A stretch of 45,784 nt of DNA from JAXHLG01 sp964505305 (GCA_964505305.1 CAZDHE010000007.1:1-45784), one strand, 5' to 3'; positions 1-6,296 are shown, counted from the first letter of the stretch. A program made the numbers and translations. Notes: generated by a model not told the origin, from the sequence alone.

Positions 1-815
1 TTCTCGGTTTTTCTAGGGAATATATTTTGATTCATCCCGAGCAAGAAGTTTCCCCCGAAAAAGAGCGAAATTTTTTAGAGTTAATAAAAAGAAGAAGCCG
101 GGGAGAACCGGTGGCTTATTTAATCGGCAAAAAAGAATTTTGCGGTCTGGAATTCGAAGTCAATCAAAATGTTTTAATTCCCCGCCCCGAAACGGAGTTA
201 ATGGTGGAAAAAGTGTTGGAGCAAGTGGAAAATAAAAAAAAGAAAGAAAAAATTGCTTTTGTGGATGTCGGGACCGGTTCCGGATGCATCATTATCTATT
301 TGGCTCACAAATTGAAAAATAAGTCTAATGGAAATCTATTTTATGCTACTGACATTTCGCCCGAAGCGCTTGGAGTTACCGGAAAAAATGCCAAAAAGCA
401 TAAAATTGAAAACGTTAAATTTATTCAAGGAAACCTTTTGGAGCCTGTTTCAAATCAAGAAAACTTTCAAAAAGCGGAGAAAGTTGTTATTACCGCCAAT
501 CTTCCCTATCTTTCTCGAGAGATTTACCAAAGCGCTTCCAAAGACGTTCGCGATTTCGAGCCCAAAATCGCCCTAAAGGCCGGAGATGACGGCCTGGATT
601 TATATAGAGAGTTATTTGAGCAAATGCGAAACCCAAATTTAAACAAAAAAACCATTTCCCTTTTTTTTGAAATCTCTCCCGAGCAGAAAGAAAAAATGGA
701 AAAAATTGTTAATAAAAAACTTCCAAACGCAAAAATAGCGCATTATAAAGATCTATCGAATAAATTCAGATTAATTGAGATAAATATGAAAAATTTTTTA
801 TCCATTGTGCTTTAG
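1..815 (+). CDS. prmC: Peptide chain release factor N5-glutamine methyltransferase PrmC, 5'-partial
   Basis: PrmC methylates the Gln of the GGQ motif in release factors RF1/RF2 using S-adenosylmethionine. The frame is open from the window edge (LGFSREYILIHPE), which matches the PrmC N-terminal helical domain, so the true start lies upstream and the TTG at 27 is not the start. Visible: the RRSRGEPVAYLIGKKEF linker, the IPRPETE motif, the SAM-binding DVGTGSGCI loop, acidic ATDIS, and the catalytic N-x-PY motif as NLPYLS (more often NPPY, so Leu replaces the first Pro). C-terminal EISPEQ and the FRLIEI ending are typical. It ends just before a promoter for the structured RNA. Family assignment is firm; only the 5' end is missing. 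Confidence 0.93.
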   Translation, partial: LGFSREYILIHPEQEVSPEKERNFLELIKRRSRGEPVAYLIGKKEFCGLEFEVNQNVLIPRPETELMVEKVLEQVENKKKKEKIAFVDVGTGSGCIIIYLAHKLKNKSNGNLFYATDISPEALGVTGKNAKKHKIENVKFIQGNLLEPVSNQENFQKAEKVVITANLPYLSREIYQSASKDVRDFEPKIALKAGDDGLDLYRELFEQMRNPNLNKKTISLFFEISPEQKEKMEKIVNKKLPNAKIAHYKDLSNKFRLIEINMKNFLSIVL

Positions 816-863
816 TTTTATTGCTTTGATTTTTACATTTTATCATTTGAAGTCCATTCTTTC

Positions 864-892
864 TTGACTAAACACTTATTTTGAAATAAAAT
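864..892 (+). promoter_or_regulatory. Sigma-70-type promoter of the 900-1600 transcript
   Basis: TTGACT at 864-869 and TAAAAT at 887-892 are separated by 17 nt, an almost ideal vegetative promoter. Transcription would begin near 899-900, just ahead of the candidate RNA. The same hexamer pair with the same 17-nt spacing recurs at 13583-13611. Confidence 0.7.
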
Positions 893-899
893 CAAGCTA

Positions 900-1601
900 C
901 TTCCTCCTTTTCGTTTTTTTATAAACGTGAAAAATTTTTATGGAGGACCCATGGAGCCAAAGCTTTTTTGTTGGCCAAGGCTCCTGCCCTTTGATGGGCA
1001 GGATTAAGAACTAAGTTCTTTTCAAGATTTTTTCAGGAAACCCTTTCTATGAAACCTCGAACAAGGAGACTCTTATGTGTCTTGTTCGCGCTCCAGATCA
1101 AAAGGGGTCTGCTATGAATTCCCCTATCATTGACTGTCTGCCCGCCCTGGTCACGGAGGAGTTGGACGACGGATAGCCCAGTACTGCTGTTAACACACTC
1201 CAGCTTCGACTTCTTCAAGTTTCAATCAAGGAGGTAAAGGTGTTACTCAAATGCCTTTTCTTAGGAGTTTGGAAAAAACTGGAAGTTATCTCGAGAGTTA
1301 TTGATATGATTCAACCTCTCTTTTACTCTCACTTTTGGATGCCAGCCTTTCCATCCTCTGACAAACTTTCTTGATACCGGCTTGACAAGTCCAGTTGGAC
1401 TTTCATGAGCATCGACTGCTCGCCGGAATCGTGGGGCTTCGGAGGAGCATCGAGAGACGGACTTGACCGCGAAGGCATGCTGAGTCGGCATTAGCCCAAT
1501 TACATGGCATGCTGGCGGACCGAACCAAGTCCGTCCTCAAAATTCCATATTTATTTTTACACGAAACCCTCGGCATCATCTGATTCCGAGGGTCTTTTTT
1601 T
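900..1601 (+). ncRNA. Candidate large structured non-coding RNA, family not recognised
   Basis: No reading frame here looks like a gene, but the strand is full of nested complementary arms. A 6-bp closing helix GAGGAC 943-948 / GTCCTC 1533-1538 brings the ends together. Inside are GGAGCC 953-958 / GGCTCC 979-984; TGCCC 985-989 / GGGCA 996-1000; AAGAAC 1006-1011 / GTTCTT 1015-1020; CGAACAAG 1058-1065 / CTTGTTCG 1081-1088; AGGGG 1103-1107 / CCCCT 1121-1125; GGATG 1337-1341 / CATCC 1352-1356; a three-way junction CCGGC 1377-1381 / GCCGG 1422-1426 enclosing AAGTCC-GGACTT (1387-1402) and GAGCA-TGCTC (1407-1421); and GGACTTG 1459-1465 / CAAGTCC 1526-1532. It is preceded by a strong promoter, ends in an intrinsic terminator, and is more GC-rich than the flanks. 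RNase P RNA and 6S signatures were looked for and not seen. The plus frame 940-1494 has only three internal stops, so a decayed ORF is the alternative. Confidence 0.6.
1566..1601 (+). terminator. Rho-independent terminator of the structured RNA
   Basis: Perfect stem ACCCTCGG (1566-1573) with CCGAGGGT (1586-1593), 12-nt loop, followed by a T-rich run 1595-1601. It closes the transcript begun at about 900. Confidence 0.85.
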
Positions 1602-1850
1602 ATTTACAAAGCCAAAATTTGTTTCGCAACGATGATTGCCCTTTATTTTTTTGATTTTGTGAGGTAAAATAATATTGTAATTAGCAATTGGTAATTTGGG
1701 AAAGTGTTTAAATTCACCGACAATATTTGTATTTTGAATATTTGTTCTTTGTGTTTTGTTTGGGCTTTGTGAGTGTTTGTGTTTTGTTTTTTTCCGAAAC
1801 TTTTTCCGAAACATTGCGGAGTAATATTTTTAACAGATAAAATTGTTATT
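1602..1850. other. AT-rich leader before smpB, no gene seen
   Basis: Low-complexity sequence dominated by TTTGT/TTTGTGTTT runs (about 1740-1800). No convincing promoter spacing, hairpin or ORF with a start signal was seen. The open frame that extends smpB upstream to 1773 runs through this low-complexity stretch and is not conserved-looking. Confidence 0.4.
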
Positions 1851-2300
1851 GTGAAAAAAATTGCAATAAACAGAAGAGCCAGATTCGACTATGAAATCCT
1901 GGAAACTTTCGAGGCGGGCTTGGTGTTGAAGGGATATGAAGTGAAATCTATCAAAACCGGGCGAATTTCTATCAAAGGCGCGTTTGTAACAATCAAAGGA
2001 GAAGAATTGTATTTAACTAATGCCAATATTCCTTTGTATCAACACGCCGGAAAAATCAACGACTATGAACCCACCGCTCCGCGAAAACTTATTATGCACA
2101 AAAAAGAAATTAAGCGATTGATTGGAAAAGCTCGCACAGAAGGGTTGACATTGGTGCCTCTTTCGGTTTATAATAAAAGAAGGCTTATTAAGTTAGAATT
2201 TGCCATAGCCAAGGGAAAGAAGAAAAGAGATAAACGAGAAGACATTAAGAAACGAGAGGACAAGATTAGAACAGAGAGAATGATGAAAAATCGCAATTAG
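1851..2300 (+). CDS. smpB: SsrA-binding protein SmpB
   Basis: SmpB binds the tRNA-like domain of tmRNA and delivers it to stalled ribosomes in trans-translation. At 149 aa it has the usual length. The GTG at 1851 is chosen because VKKIAINRRARFDYEILETFEAG aligns with the canonical SmpB N-terminus; the longer frame from 1773 adds low-complexity sequence. Key segments: ILETFEAGLVLKGYEVKSIKTGRISIKGAFV, the LTNANIPLYQHAG strand, and PTAPRKLIMHKKEIKRLIGKARTEGLTLVPLSVYN, then a strongly basic tail with KGKKKRDKRED that in the family inserts into the decoding centre. Its RNA partner ssrA follows 73 nt downstream on the same strand, a common arrangement. Confidence 0.97.
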   Translation: MKKIAINRRARFDYEILETFEAGLVLKGYEVKSIKTGRISIKGAFVTIKGEELYLTNANIPLYQHAGKINDYEPTAPRKLIMHKKEIKRLIGKARTEGLTLVPLSVYNKRRLIKLEFAIAKGKKKRDKREDIKKREDKIRTERMMKNRN

Positions 2301-2373
2301 CTACCAGCTATTTGCTATTTGTATTTTGATATTATTTAGGATTTAGGATTTTGAATTTAGGATTTATCTAAAT

Positions 2374-2772
2374 GGGGGTGTTCTGGATTCGACGGATTGT
2401 GTTTTTTGAAATCTGCAAGCCAAGTTATTGCATCTTGTAAAACTGCAATCCTAAAATAAGTGCAAACTTATTCGACAAAGCAAAAAGCGCCTTGGCTTCG
2501 GCCTTTGCGCCTAAATTTGCTGCCGCTGTAGCTTAATTATTTAACTACAGCCCGTCGGCCGGCTGACTTCCGATAAGCCGTGTCCGGCGTCGTCATCGGA
2601 ACGCAGTTTATTGTTTTCTCTTGGCAATAAATCAAGCTCCATCAAGAGAGGGTCTGAATGCTTTTTTGCTTATTTTTAGGCATTCAAGACCTTAACGCAA
2701 AATAAGCTAAGCTTGTAGAAGGTTTCAAAATTCCAATACCGGACATGGGTTCAACTCCCATCACCTCCACCA
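2374..2772 (+). ncRNA. ssrA: Transfer-messenger RNA (tmRNA)
   Basis: The 5' end GGGGGTG followed by TTCTGGATTCGACGG and the 3' end with T-arm loop TTCAACT, acceptor strand CACCTCC and encoded ACCA are diagnostic; 5' and 3' ends pair as a 7-bp acceptor with one G-U. Length about 399 nt. The tag frame resumes at GCA 2462 (context AATAAGT before it) and stops at TAA 2534-2536, giving 24 residues starting ANLFDKAKSA and ending KFAAAVA, longer than the usual 8-15 or so. The stop sits in a GTAG/CTAC hairpin (about 2528-2549) as in other tmRNAs. It works with SmpB, encoded immediately upstream, to rescue stalled ribosomes and tag the product for proteolysis. Confidence 0.96.
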
Positions 2773-2792
2773 TTTTGTTCTAAAAATTGAGA

Positions 2793-3392
2793 CGCTAGTC
2801 GAAAATTTTTAGGTAACAAAATGAGTGTCCCGCTGGGAAAATGCCCCTTGAGAAAGAAAAGCCTTGAAAAGCGAATTACTTTCTCAAGCTATAGCAATAC
2901 GCGTTTAGCGTATTGCCTTAGACGCAATAGCATTTTCTCCGGCGGGGCACCAAACTTTTCTTATTTCAAGACCTCCGGTCGCAGATTTTTAGCTAGAAAA
3001 TTAAGTGCCCAGCTGGAAAAATGCCCATTGAGAAAGAAAAGCCTTGAAAAGCGAATTACTTTCTCAAGCTATAGCAATACGCGTTTAGCGTATTGCCTTA
3101 GACGCAATAGCATTTTCTCCGGCGGGGCACCAAACTTTTCTTATTTCAAGACCTCCGGTCGCAGATTTTTAGCTAGAAAATTAAGTGCCCAGCTGGAAAA
3201 ATGCCCATTGAGAAAGAAAAGCCTTGAAAAGCGAATTACTTTCTCAAGCTATAGCAATACGCGTTTAGCGTATTGCCTTAGACGCAATAGCATTTTCTCC
3301 GGCGGGGCACCAAACTTTTCTTATTTCAAGACCTCCGGTCGCAGATTTTTAGCTAGAAAATTAAGTGCCCAGCTGGAAAAATGCCCATTGAG
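2793..3392 (+). repeat. Tandem array of three 180-bp units plus partial, each RNA-foldable
   Basis: Period is exactly 180 bp: 3001-3180 and 3181-3360 are identical, 2851-3000 is identical to the matching part of the next unit, and 3361-3392 starts a fourth. The first unit's head (2793-2850) is diverged. Within one unit: long arm 3005-3024 pairs with 3110-3130 (GTGCCC..AAAATGC with GCATTTT..GGGCAC); TTGAGAAAG 3028-3036 / CTTTCTCAA 3059-3067; GCAATACGC 3074-3082 / GCGTATTGC 3088-3096 with loop GTTTA; GACC 3150-3153 / GGTC 3157-3160. In the first unit the long arm differs but pairs equally well or better. It starts 21 nt after the tmRNA end, so it could be co-transcribed with it. Function unknown. 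Confidence 0.85.
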
Positions 3393-3399
3393 TAAATAA
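2821..3399 (+). CDS. Repeat-derived ORF, doubtful protein
   Basis: Because the 180-bp unit is a multiple of three, the array leaves an open frame of 192 codons made of three 60-residue repeats (KCPLRKKSLEKRITFSSYSNT and so on), rich in Arg, Lys and Ser. There is no good ribosome binding site before the ATG (only a weak TAGG), no recognisable domain, and the dense perfect stems are better explained by RNA structure. A gene caller would probably report it as hypothetical. I consider translation unlikely but cannot exclude it. Confidence 0.2.
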   Translation: MSVPLGKCPLRKKSLEKRITFSSYSNTRLAYCLRRNSIFSGGAPNFSYFKTSGRRFLARKLSAQLEKCPLRKKSLEKRITFSSYSNTRLAYCLRRNSIFSGGAPNFSYFKTSGRRFLARKLSAQLEKCPLRKKSLEKRITFSSYSNTRLAYCLRRNSIFSGGAPNFSYFKTSGRRFLARKLSAQLEKCPLSK

Positions 3400-3425
3400 T
3401 GCATTGAAAAAACAGGCGTTTTATT

Positions 3426-3577
3426 AACTGATATTACGCACATATACTCAATTATAGTTTAATATGAACGTATTTTCCAATTACGCAACAACTTGAAGCT
3501 CGAATTCTGCGGATGCAGAAGTCGAACTTCAGGGATTTTTTAAGAAAAACTGCTTTAAGAAGTGCGTAACATAAGTT
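3426..3577. mobile_element. MITE-like element, copy A
   Basis: About 152 bp with terminal inverted repeats: left AACTGATATTACGCAC, right GTGCGTAACATAAGTT. An internal hairpin pairs CTCGAATTCTGC with GCAGAAGTCGA around 3497-3530. No ORF of its own. Closely matches the copy at 41568-41717 in the same orientation and is related to those at 27644 and 32436. It sits between the tandem array and the infC promoter. Confidence 0.75.
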
Positions 3578-3596
3578 ATTTAAGAGTATTATGAAT

Positions 3597-3624
3597 TTGC
3601 ATTTATCTGATTTTTTGTTAAAAT
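3597..3624 (+). promoter_or_regulatory. Probable infC-rpmI-rplT promoter
   Basis: TTGCAT 3597-3602 and TAAAAT 3619-3624, spacing 16 nt. Predicted transcription start near 3631, which is just upstream of the AUU start proposed for infC and leaves only a short leader. Confidence 0.45.
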
Positions 3625-3653
3625 ATTGATAAATAACCATTAAGATAAAATTT

Positions 3654-4193
3654 ATTAAAGGAAGAAGTTTCAACAAAAGTAAAAATGTCCCGAAAAACAG
3701 GGTCAATGAAATGATAAAAATCTCGCCGGTGCGAGTTATTGATGAGTTTGGGGAGCAAATAGGCGTAATTGAAACGCCAGAAGCTCTAAGAATAGCCCAA
3801 GAAAGAGGTCTTGACTTGGTGGAAATATCGCCCAAGACAAATCCCCCCGTATGCAAAATTATCGATTGGGGAAAATATCAATACATTCAATCTAAGAAGA
3901 AGAATGAAAACAAGAAGGGTCAGAAAAAGACTGAGGTAAAAGGTATCCGATTTCGCCCCAGCACAGGAGAAGGCGATCTTGATTTCAAAGCCAAGCAAGC
4001 CAAAAAGTTTCTGGAGAAGGGCCACAAGGTCAAAATTCAGGTTATTTTAAGAGGAAGGGAAAAGGCTTTTATCGAGCAAGCTAAAGAGCAAATAAAAGGA
4101 TTTATTGACAAAATTGAATTTCCGGTTAAAATAGAACAAGAAGTTAAGCAACAAGGAAATTTGTTGCATATGCTAATATCTCCGGATAAATAA
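3654..4193 (+). CDS. infC: Translation initiation factor IF-3, probable AUU start
   Basis: IF-3 binds the 30S subunit and proofreads start-codon and initiator tRNA choice. The C-terminal domain is clear (KIQVILRGREKAFIEQAKEQIKGF) and the N-domain has RVIDEFGEQIGV, LDLVEISPKTNPPVCKIIDWGKYQY. The first ATG is at 3711, but family-like residues continue upstream (KNRVNEMIKISPVRVID) with no stop until 3630. Reading from ATT at 3654 gives MKGRSFNKSK..., which mirrors E. coli IF-3 (MKGGKRVQ), whose gene also starts with AUU AAA GG. With this start the protein is 179 aa, the family's usual size. An AUU start allows IF-3 to repress its own synthesis. First gene of infC-rpmI-rplT. Minimal form from 3711 is 160 aa. 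Confidence 0.93.
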   Translation: MKGRSFNKSKNVPKNRVNEMIKISPVRVIDEFGEQIGVIETPEALRIAQERGLDLVEISPKTNPPVCKIIDWGKYQYIQSKKKNENKKGQKKTEVKGIRFRPSTGEGDLDFKAKQAKKFLEKGHKVKIQVILRGREKAFIEQAKEQIKGFIDKIEFPVKIEQEVKQQGNLLHMLISPDK

Positions 4194-4258
4194 TTTTTCG
4201 GGTAGTTGTTTTGTTTTCAATTTCAACAAATATTTTATTAATGTTTAATACTTTCCAG

Positions 4259-4456
4259 ATGCCTAAACTTAAGACCAGAAAAGCTGTTTCCAAAAGGTTT
4301 AAGGTCTCTTCCAAGGGAAAAGTCCTGAGAAGAAGATCCAAGCAAAATCACTTTAATTCCAGACAAGATTCTGACAAAAGAAGAGAAAAAAGAAATGATC
4401 AAGTGGTTTTCAGCACAGAAGCCAAGAATATTAAGGAAGATATTTTAAAAAATTAA
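4259..4456 (+). CDS. rpmI: Large ribosomal subunit protein bL35
   Basis: Small basic ribosomal protein of 65 aa, second gene of the conserved infC-rpmI-rplT operon. The start ATG at 4259 gives MPKLKTRKAVSKRFKVSSKGKVLRR, the canonical bL35 beginning (MPKxKTxKAxxKRFK); the frame extends upstream to 4211 but that part is unrelated. The C-terminal half (KNIKEDILKN) is slightly less basic than usual but fits. It binds 23S rRNA in the large subunit. Spacing of 65 nt after infC and 53 nt before rplT. Confidence 0.96.
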   Translation: MPKLKTRKAVSKRFKVSSKGKVLRRRSKQNHFNSRQDSDKRREKRNDQVVFSTEAKNIKEDILKN

Positions 4457-4463
4457 TTAAACT

Positions 4464-4497
4464 CAAACAGGTTTGCCCGTTAAGGGCAGGGTGTTTG
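4464..4497 (+). promoter_or_regulatory. Hairpin between rpmI and rplT
   Basis: TGCCC 4474-4478 pairs with GGGCA 4484-4488, and the outer CAAACA 4464-4469 pairs with TGTTTG 4492-4497 across an internal loop. It occupies most of the intercistronic gap directly before rplT. L20-binding autoregulatory structures are known in this operon in other bacteria; whether this is one is inference. Confidence 0.35.
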
Positions 4498-4509
4498 TTT
4501 TAAATATTT

Positions 4510-4857
4510 ATGCCAAGAGTTAAAAGAGGAACCATCGCCTCCAAGCGAAGAAAAAAAGTTATTAAGGCCGCCAAAGGCTACAAATGGCGAAGGAAAACTA
4601 ATTTCAAAGCTGCCAAAGAAGCTGTTATCAAAGCCGGGAAATATGCTTACAGAGATAGAAAGGCTAAAAAAAGAGAATTTCGCAGTCTTTGGATTTTGCG
4701 ACTTAACAATGCCTTAAGATTGAGTGGCTGGAAATACTCCAATTTTATCAAAACCTTGAAAGATAATAAGGTGGAGATGGACAGAAAGGTATTAGCCCAA
4801 ATTGCGGTAGAAGAACCCGAAGCGTTTGAAAAATTGGTAGGCAATTTCAAGAAATAA
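4510..4857 (+). CDS. rplT: Large ribosomal subunit protein bL20
   Basis: bL20 binds 23S rRNA early in 50S assembly. 115 aa, the typical length. The N-terminus MPRVKRGTIASKRRKKVIKAAKGYKWRRK is the long basic helix that threads through rRNA; conserved AYRDRKAKKREFRSLWILRLNNALR and the globular C-terminal part (YSNFIKTLKDNKVEMDRKVLAQIAV) follow. Last gene of the infC operon, followed 17 nt later by a strong terminator. In other bacteria bL20 represses this operon by binding its mRNA, which may apply to the hairpin just upstream. Confidence 0.97.
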   Translation: MPRVKRGTIASKRRKKVIKAAKGYKWRRKTNFKAAKEAVIKAGKYAYRDRKAKKREFRSLWILRLNNALRLSGWKYSNFIKTLKDNKVEMDRKVLAQIAVEEPEAFEKLVGNFKK

Positions 4858-4874
4858 CCTTCCCCATAAAGCAG

Positions 4875-4906
4875 AAAGGCCGGTTTTTACCGGCCTTTTT
4901 TGTTTT
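4875..4906 (+). terminator. Terminator after rplT
   Basis: Perfect 10-bp stem AAAGGCCGGT 4875-4884 / ACCGGCCTTT 4889-4898 with a TTTT loop and a T-rich tail. It lies in the 51-nt gap between the convergent rplT and the minus-strand gene ending at 4909, so it may serve both directions. Confidence 0.88.
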
Positions 4907-4908
4907 AT

Positions 4909-5133
4909 TTACGATTTGATTTCAAATATTTTGTTGTTGCACTGAAGAAATCTCCTCCAAAGCAATGTTGCCTCTTCGCTTCCCTTTTGATAAAAAGAAG
5001 CCATTGCCAGAATCTTTCCTTCCAAATTTTTGTACACTTCTAAATCAAAGAGCTCACCTCCTTTTTCATCAAATAAATAAACGCAATAATTAAGCAAAGA
5101 ACCAAGGTCTTTATCCGGATCAGCGCATTTCAT
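4909..5133 (-). CDS. Hypothetical 74-aa protein, last gene of RNHCP operon
   Basis: Not recognised. The ATG at 5133 is chosen because GGGAGGAAG stands seven nt before it; the frame runs on upstream to 5259 but inside the preceding gene. The protein begins MKCADPDKDLGSLLNYCVYLFDEKG and ends RRFLQCNNKIFEIKS; it has no signal peptide or membrane segment and looks like a small soluble helical/strand protein. Its start overlaps the end of the upstream gene by 14 nt (the neighbour stops at 5122-5120), so translation is likely coupled. Shared operon with an RNHCP protein is the only functional clue. Confidence 0.65.
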   Translation of the reverse strand: MKCADPDKDLGSLLNYCVYLFDEKGGELFDLEVYKNLEGKILAMASFYQKGSEEATLLWRRFLQCNNKIFEIKS

Positions 5134-5566
5134 AATTTCTTCCTCCCTCTTTAATTTTTGGAAAATCGTAAAGCGGTTCTTTTTTTGAATATTCCTTCTT
5201 TTCCCTTTTCCGGGAACTTCTTTGGCAAGTCTGGGATGTAATTTTTTCCAAAAAACCATCTAACTCCAGAAATATTTGCCGAACAGGGACATTTACATCT
5301 TTAAAAGGAGGCAATCCCAACAAGGTAATGTATATCCAGGTTCTCAAAAAAATTGAGGAATTCTCCACTTGCTCAGATTCAAATCTAAGTTCTGAAATAT
5401 CTCTTTTCTTAGACTTAATCTCTTGCAAAAGCTCGCTGCAAAAAGCCACCAGGTAATCCAGGTTTAAATCTTCAGATTCAATCACATTAAAATAAAAATT
5501 GATCCTGAAACTATTTTCTCCCGTTCTTACCACAAATGCTTCTCTGTTTCCATTTTTTGGATTCAC
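5120..5566 (-). CDS. Hypothetical 148-aa protein, middle gene of RNHCP operon
   Basis: Not recognised. It starts with GTG at 5566 preceded by the strong site AAAGGAGG. The sequence (FRINFYFNVIESEDLNLDYLVAF, later FLRTWIYITLLGLPPFKDVNVPVRQIFLELDGFLEKI) suggests a soluble alpha/beta fold; the C-terminal 30 residues are basic and disordered-looking (CQRSSRKREKKEYSKKEP). No signal peptide. It lies 13 nt after the RNHCP gene and overlaps the next gene by 14 nt, so the three form one transcript with coupled translation. Function open. Confidence 0.7.
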   Translation of the reverse strand: MNPKNGNREAFVVRTGENSFRINFYFNVIESEDLNLDYLVAFCSELLQEIKSKKRDISELRFESEQVENSSIFLRTWIYITLLGLPPFKDVNVPVRQIFLELDGFLEKITSQTCQRSSRKREKKEYSKKEPLYDFPKIKEGGRNYEMR

Positions 5567-5579
5567 ACTAGACCTCCTT

Positions 5580-5891
5580 TTATTTTAGGATTTTTTTTCT
5601 GATTATTTCTTGCAGAGCATCCAGACTGTCTCCTTTTTGGATTTTAATCAGCCTTACTTCTCCGCATTTTAGGCATTGTTGCCTTAATTTCCATTTTCCG
5701 TTTTCAAAGAACGCATCTACCGGTTCCATCTTACCCTTGCAAGGGTTTTGACGATCGCCGGGATTAACATCGACATGTTTGGACCAAAGACACTTTGGGC
5801 AATGATTGGTATAGCCGTCGCCCTTTACAAATTGGCCGCAAACTTCACAAATAAAATCCTCCTTTTTCTTTTTAAATTTTCTTTCTTGCAT
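5580..5891 (-). CDS. RNHCP domain protein
   Basis: 103-aa protein with the RNHCP zinc-binding-type domain: FICEVCGQFV, then TNHCPKCLWSKHVDVNPGDRQNPCKGKMEPV, which matches the family signature (RNHCP variant with Thr for Arg), and a third cysteine pair QQCLKCGEVRLIKI. Cysteine pairs C-x2-C at three places suggest bound metal. The biochemical role of the family is not known to me. First gene of a three-gene minus-strand operon. A weak GAGC/GCTC stem with a T7 tract (minus strand, 5915-5894) lies immediately before the ATG and could be an attenuator. Confidence 0.85.
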   Translation of the reverse strand: MQERKFKKKKEDFICEVCGQFVKGDGYTNHCPKCLWSKHVDVNPGDRQNPCKGKMEPVDAFFENGKWKLRQQCLKCGEVRLIKIQKGDSLDALQEIIRKKILK

Positions 5892-6296
5892 ATAAAAAAA
5901 GAGCCCTTAGCTCCCTTGATTGTTATTTATAAACACCATCCCCAAATTTTTCATCCCAAAAAACGCATCCAAATTGCAACGAAAAAAATCTTTTCCGGTA
6001 AATCCTACCTCGCCAAAACAAGCCTTGGTTATTCGAAAAGATTTGTTAAATATTTTCATAGATTCTCTCATTATTCACTTCAAAAAAATTTTACTTTAAA
6101 GTCATTTTATTTCAATCAAAAAAACTATGCAATACTTTGTTTATTTTATTTCAAAAAAAACAAAGTTGCTTTAAAACATGTTTTGCCATAAAATTTAAAT
6201 AGAAACTTTTTCTTTTTTGAAATACATCGAACCAAGTCGTCTCAACACAAAAACAGCTTAAAAGAAAATACCATCAACTTAACTGTTATCTAAAAT
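5892..6296. other. AT-rich divergent intergenic region, no gene seen
   Basis: Separates the minus-strand RNHCP operon from the plus-strand O-antigen ligase gene, so promoters in both directions are expected. Dense in A and T runs (6080-6180). No convincing -35/-10 pair, RNA fold or coding frame was found; the open plus frame reaching 6191 is mostly antisense to the RNHCP gene. Confidence 0.4.

Noticed and set aside
328..576. 82-codon ORF inside prmC
   Set aside because: Out-of-frame shadow of a clearly conserved gene.
1033..1491. Minus-strand ORFs (61 and 76 codons) inside the structured RNA
   Set aside because: No ribosome site, no recognisable domain, and they run opposite to the clear promoter and terminator; stem symmetry explains open frames on both strands.
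900..1601. RNase P RNA, 6S RNA, T-box or group II intron
   Set aside because: The conserved motifs (GAGGAAAGTCC and ACAGAA for RNase P, T-box GGTGGNACC, domain V AGC-GTTC) were not found.
2821..3392. CRISPR array
   Set aside because: The units are 180 bp, contiguous and without unique spacers.
5748..6191. 147-codon plus-strand ORF
   Set aside because: The first third is antisense to the RNHCP gene and the rest is AT-rich low-complexity sequence; no ribosome site.
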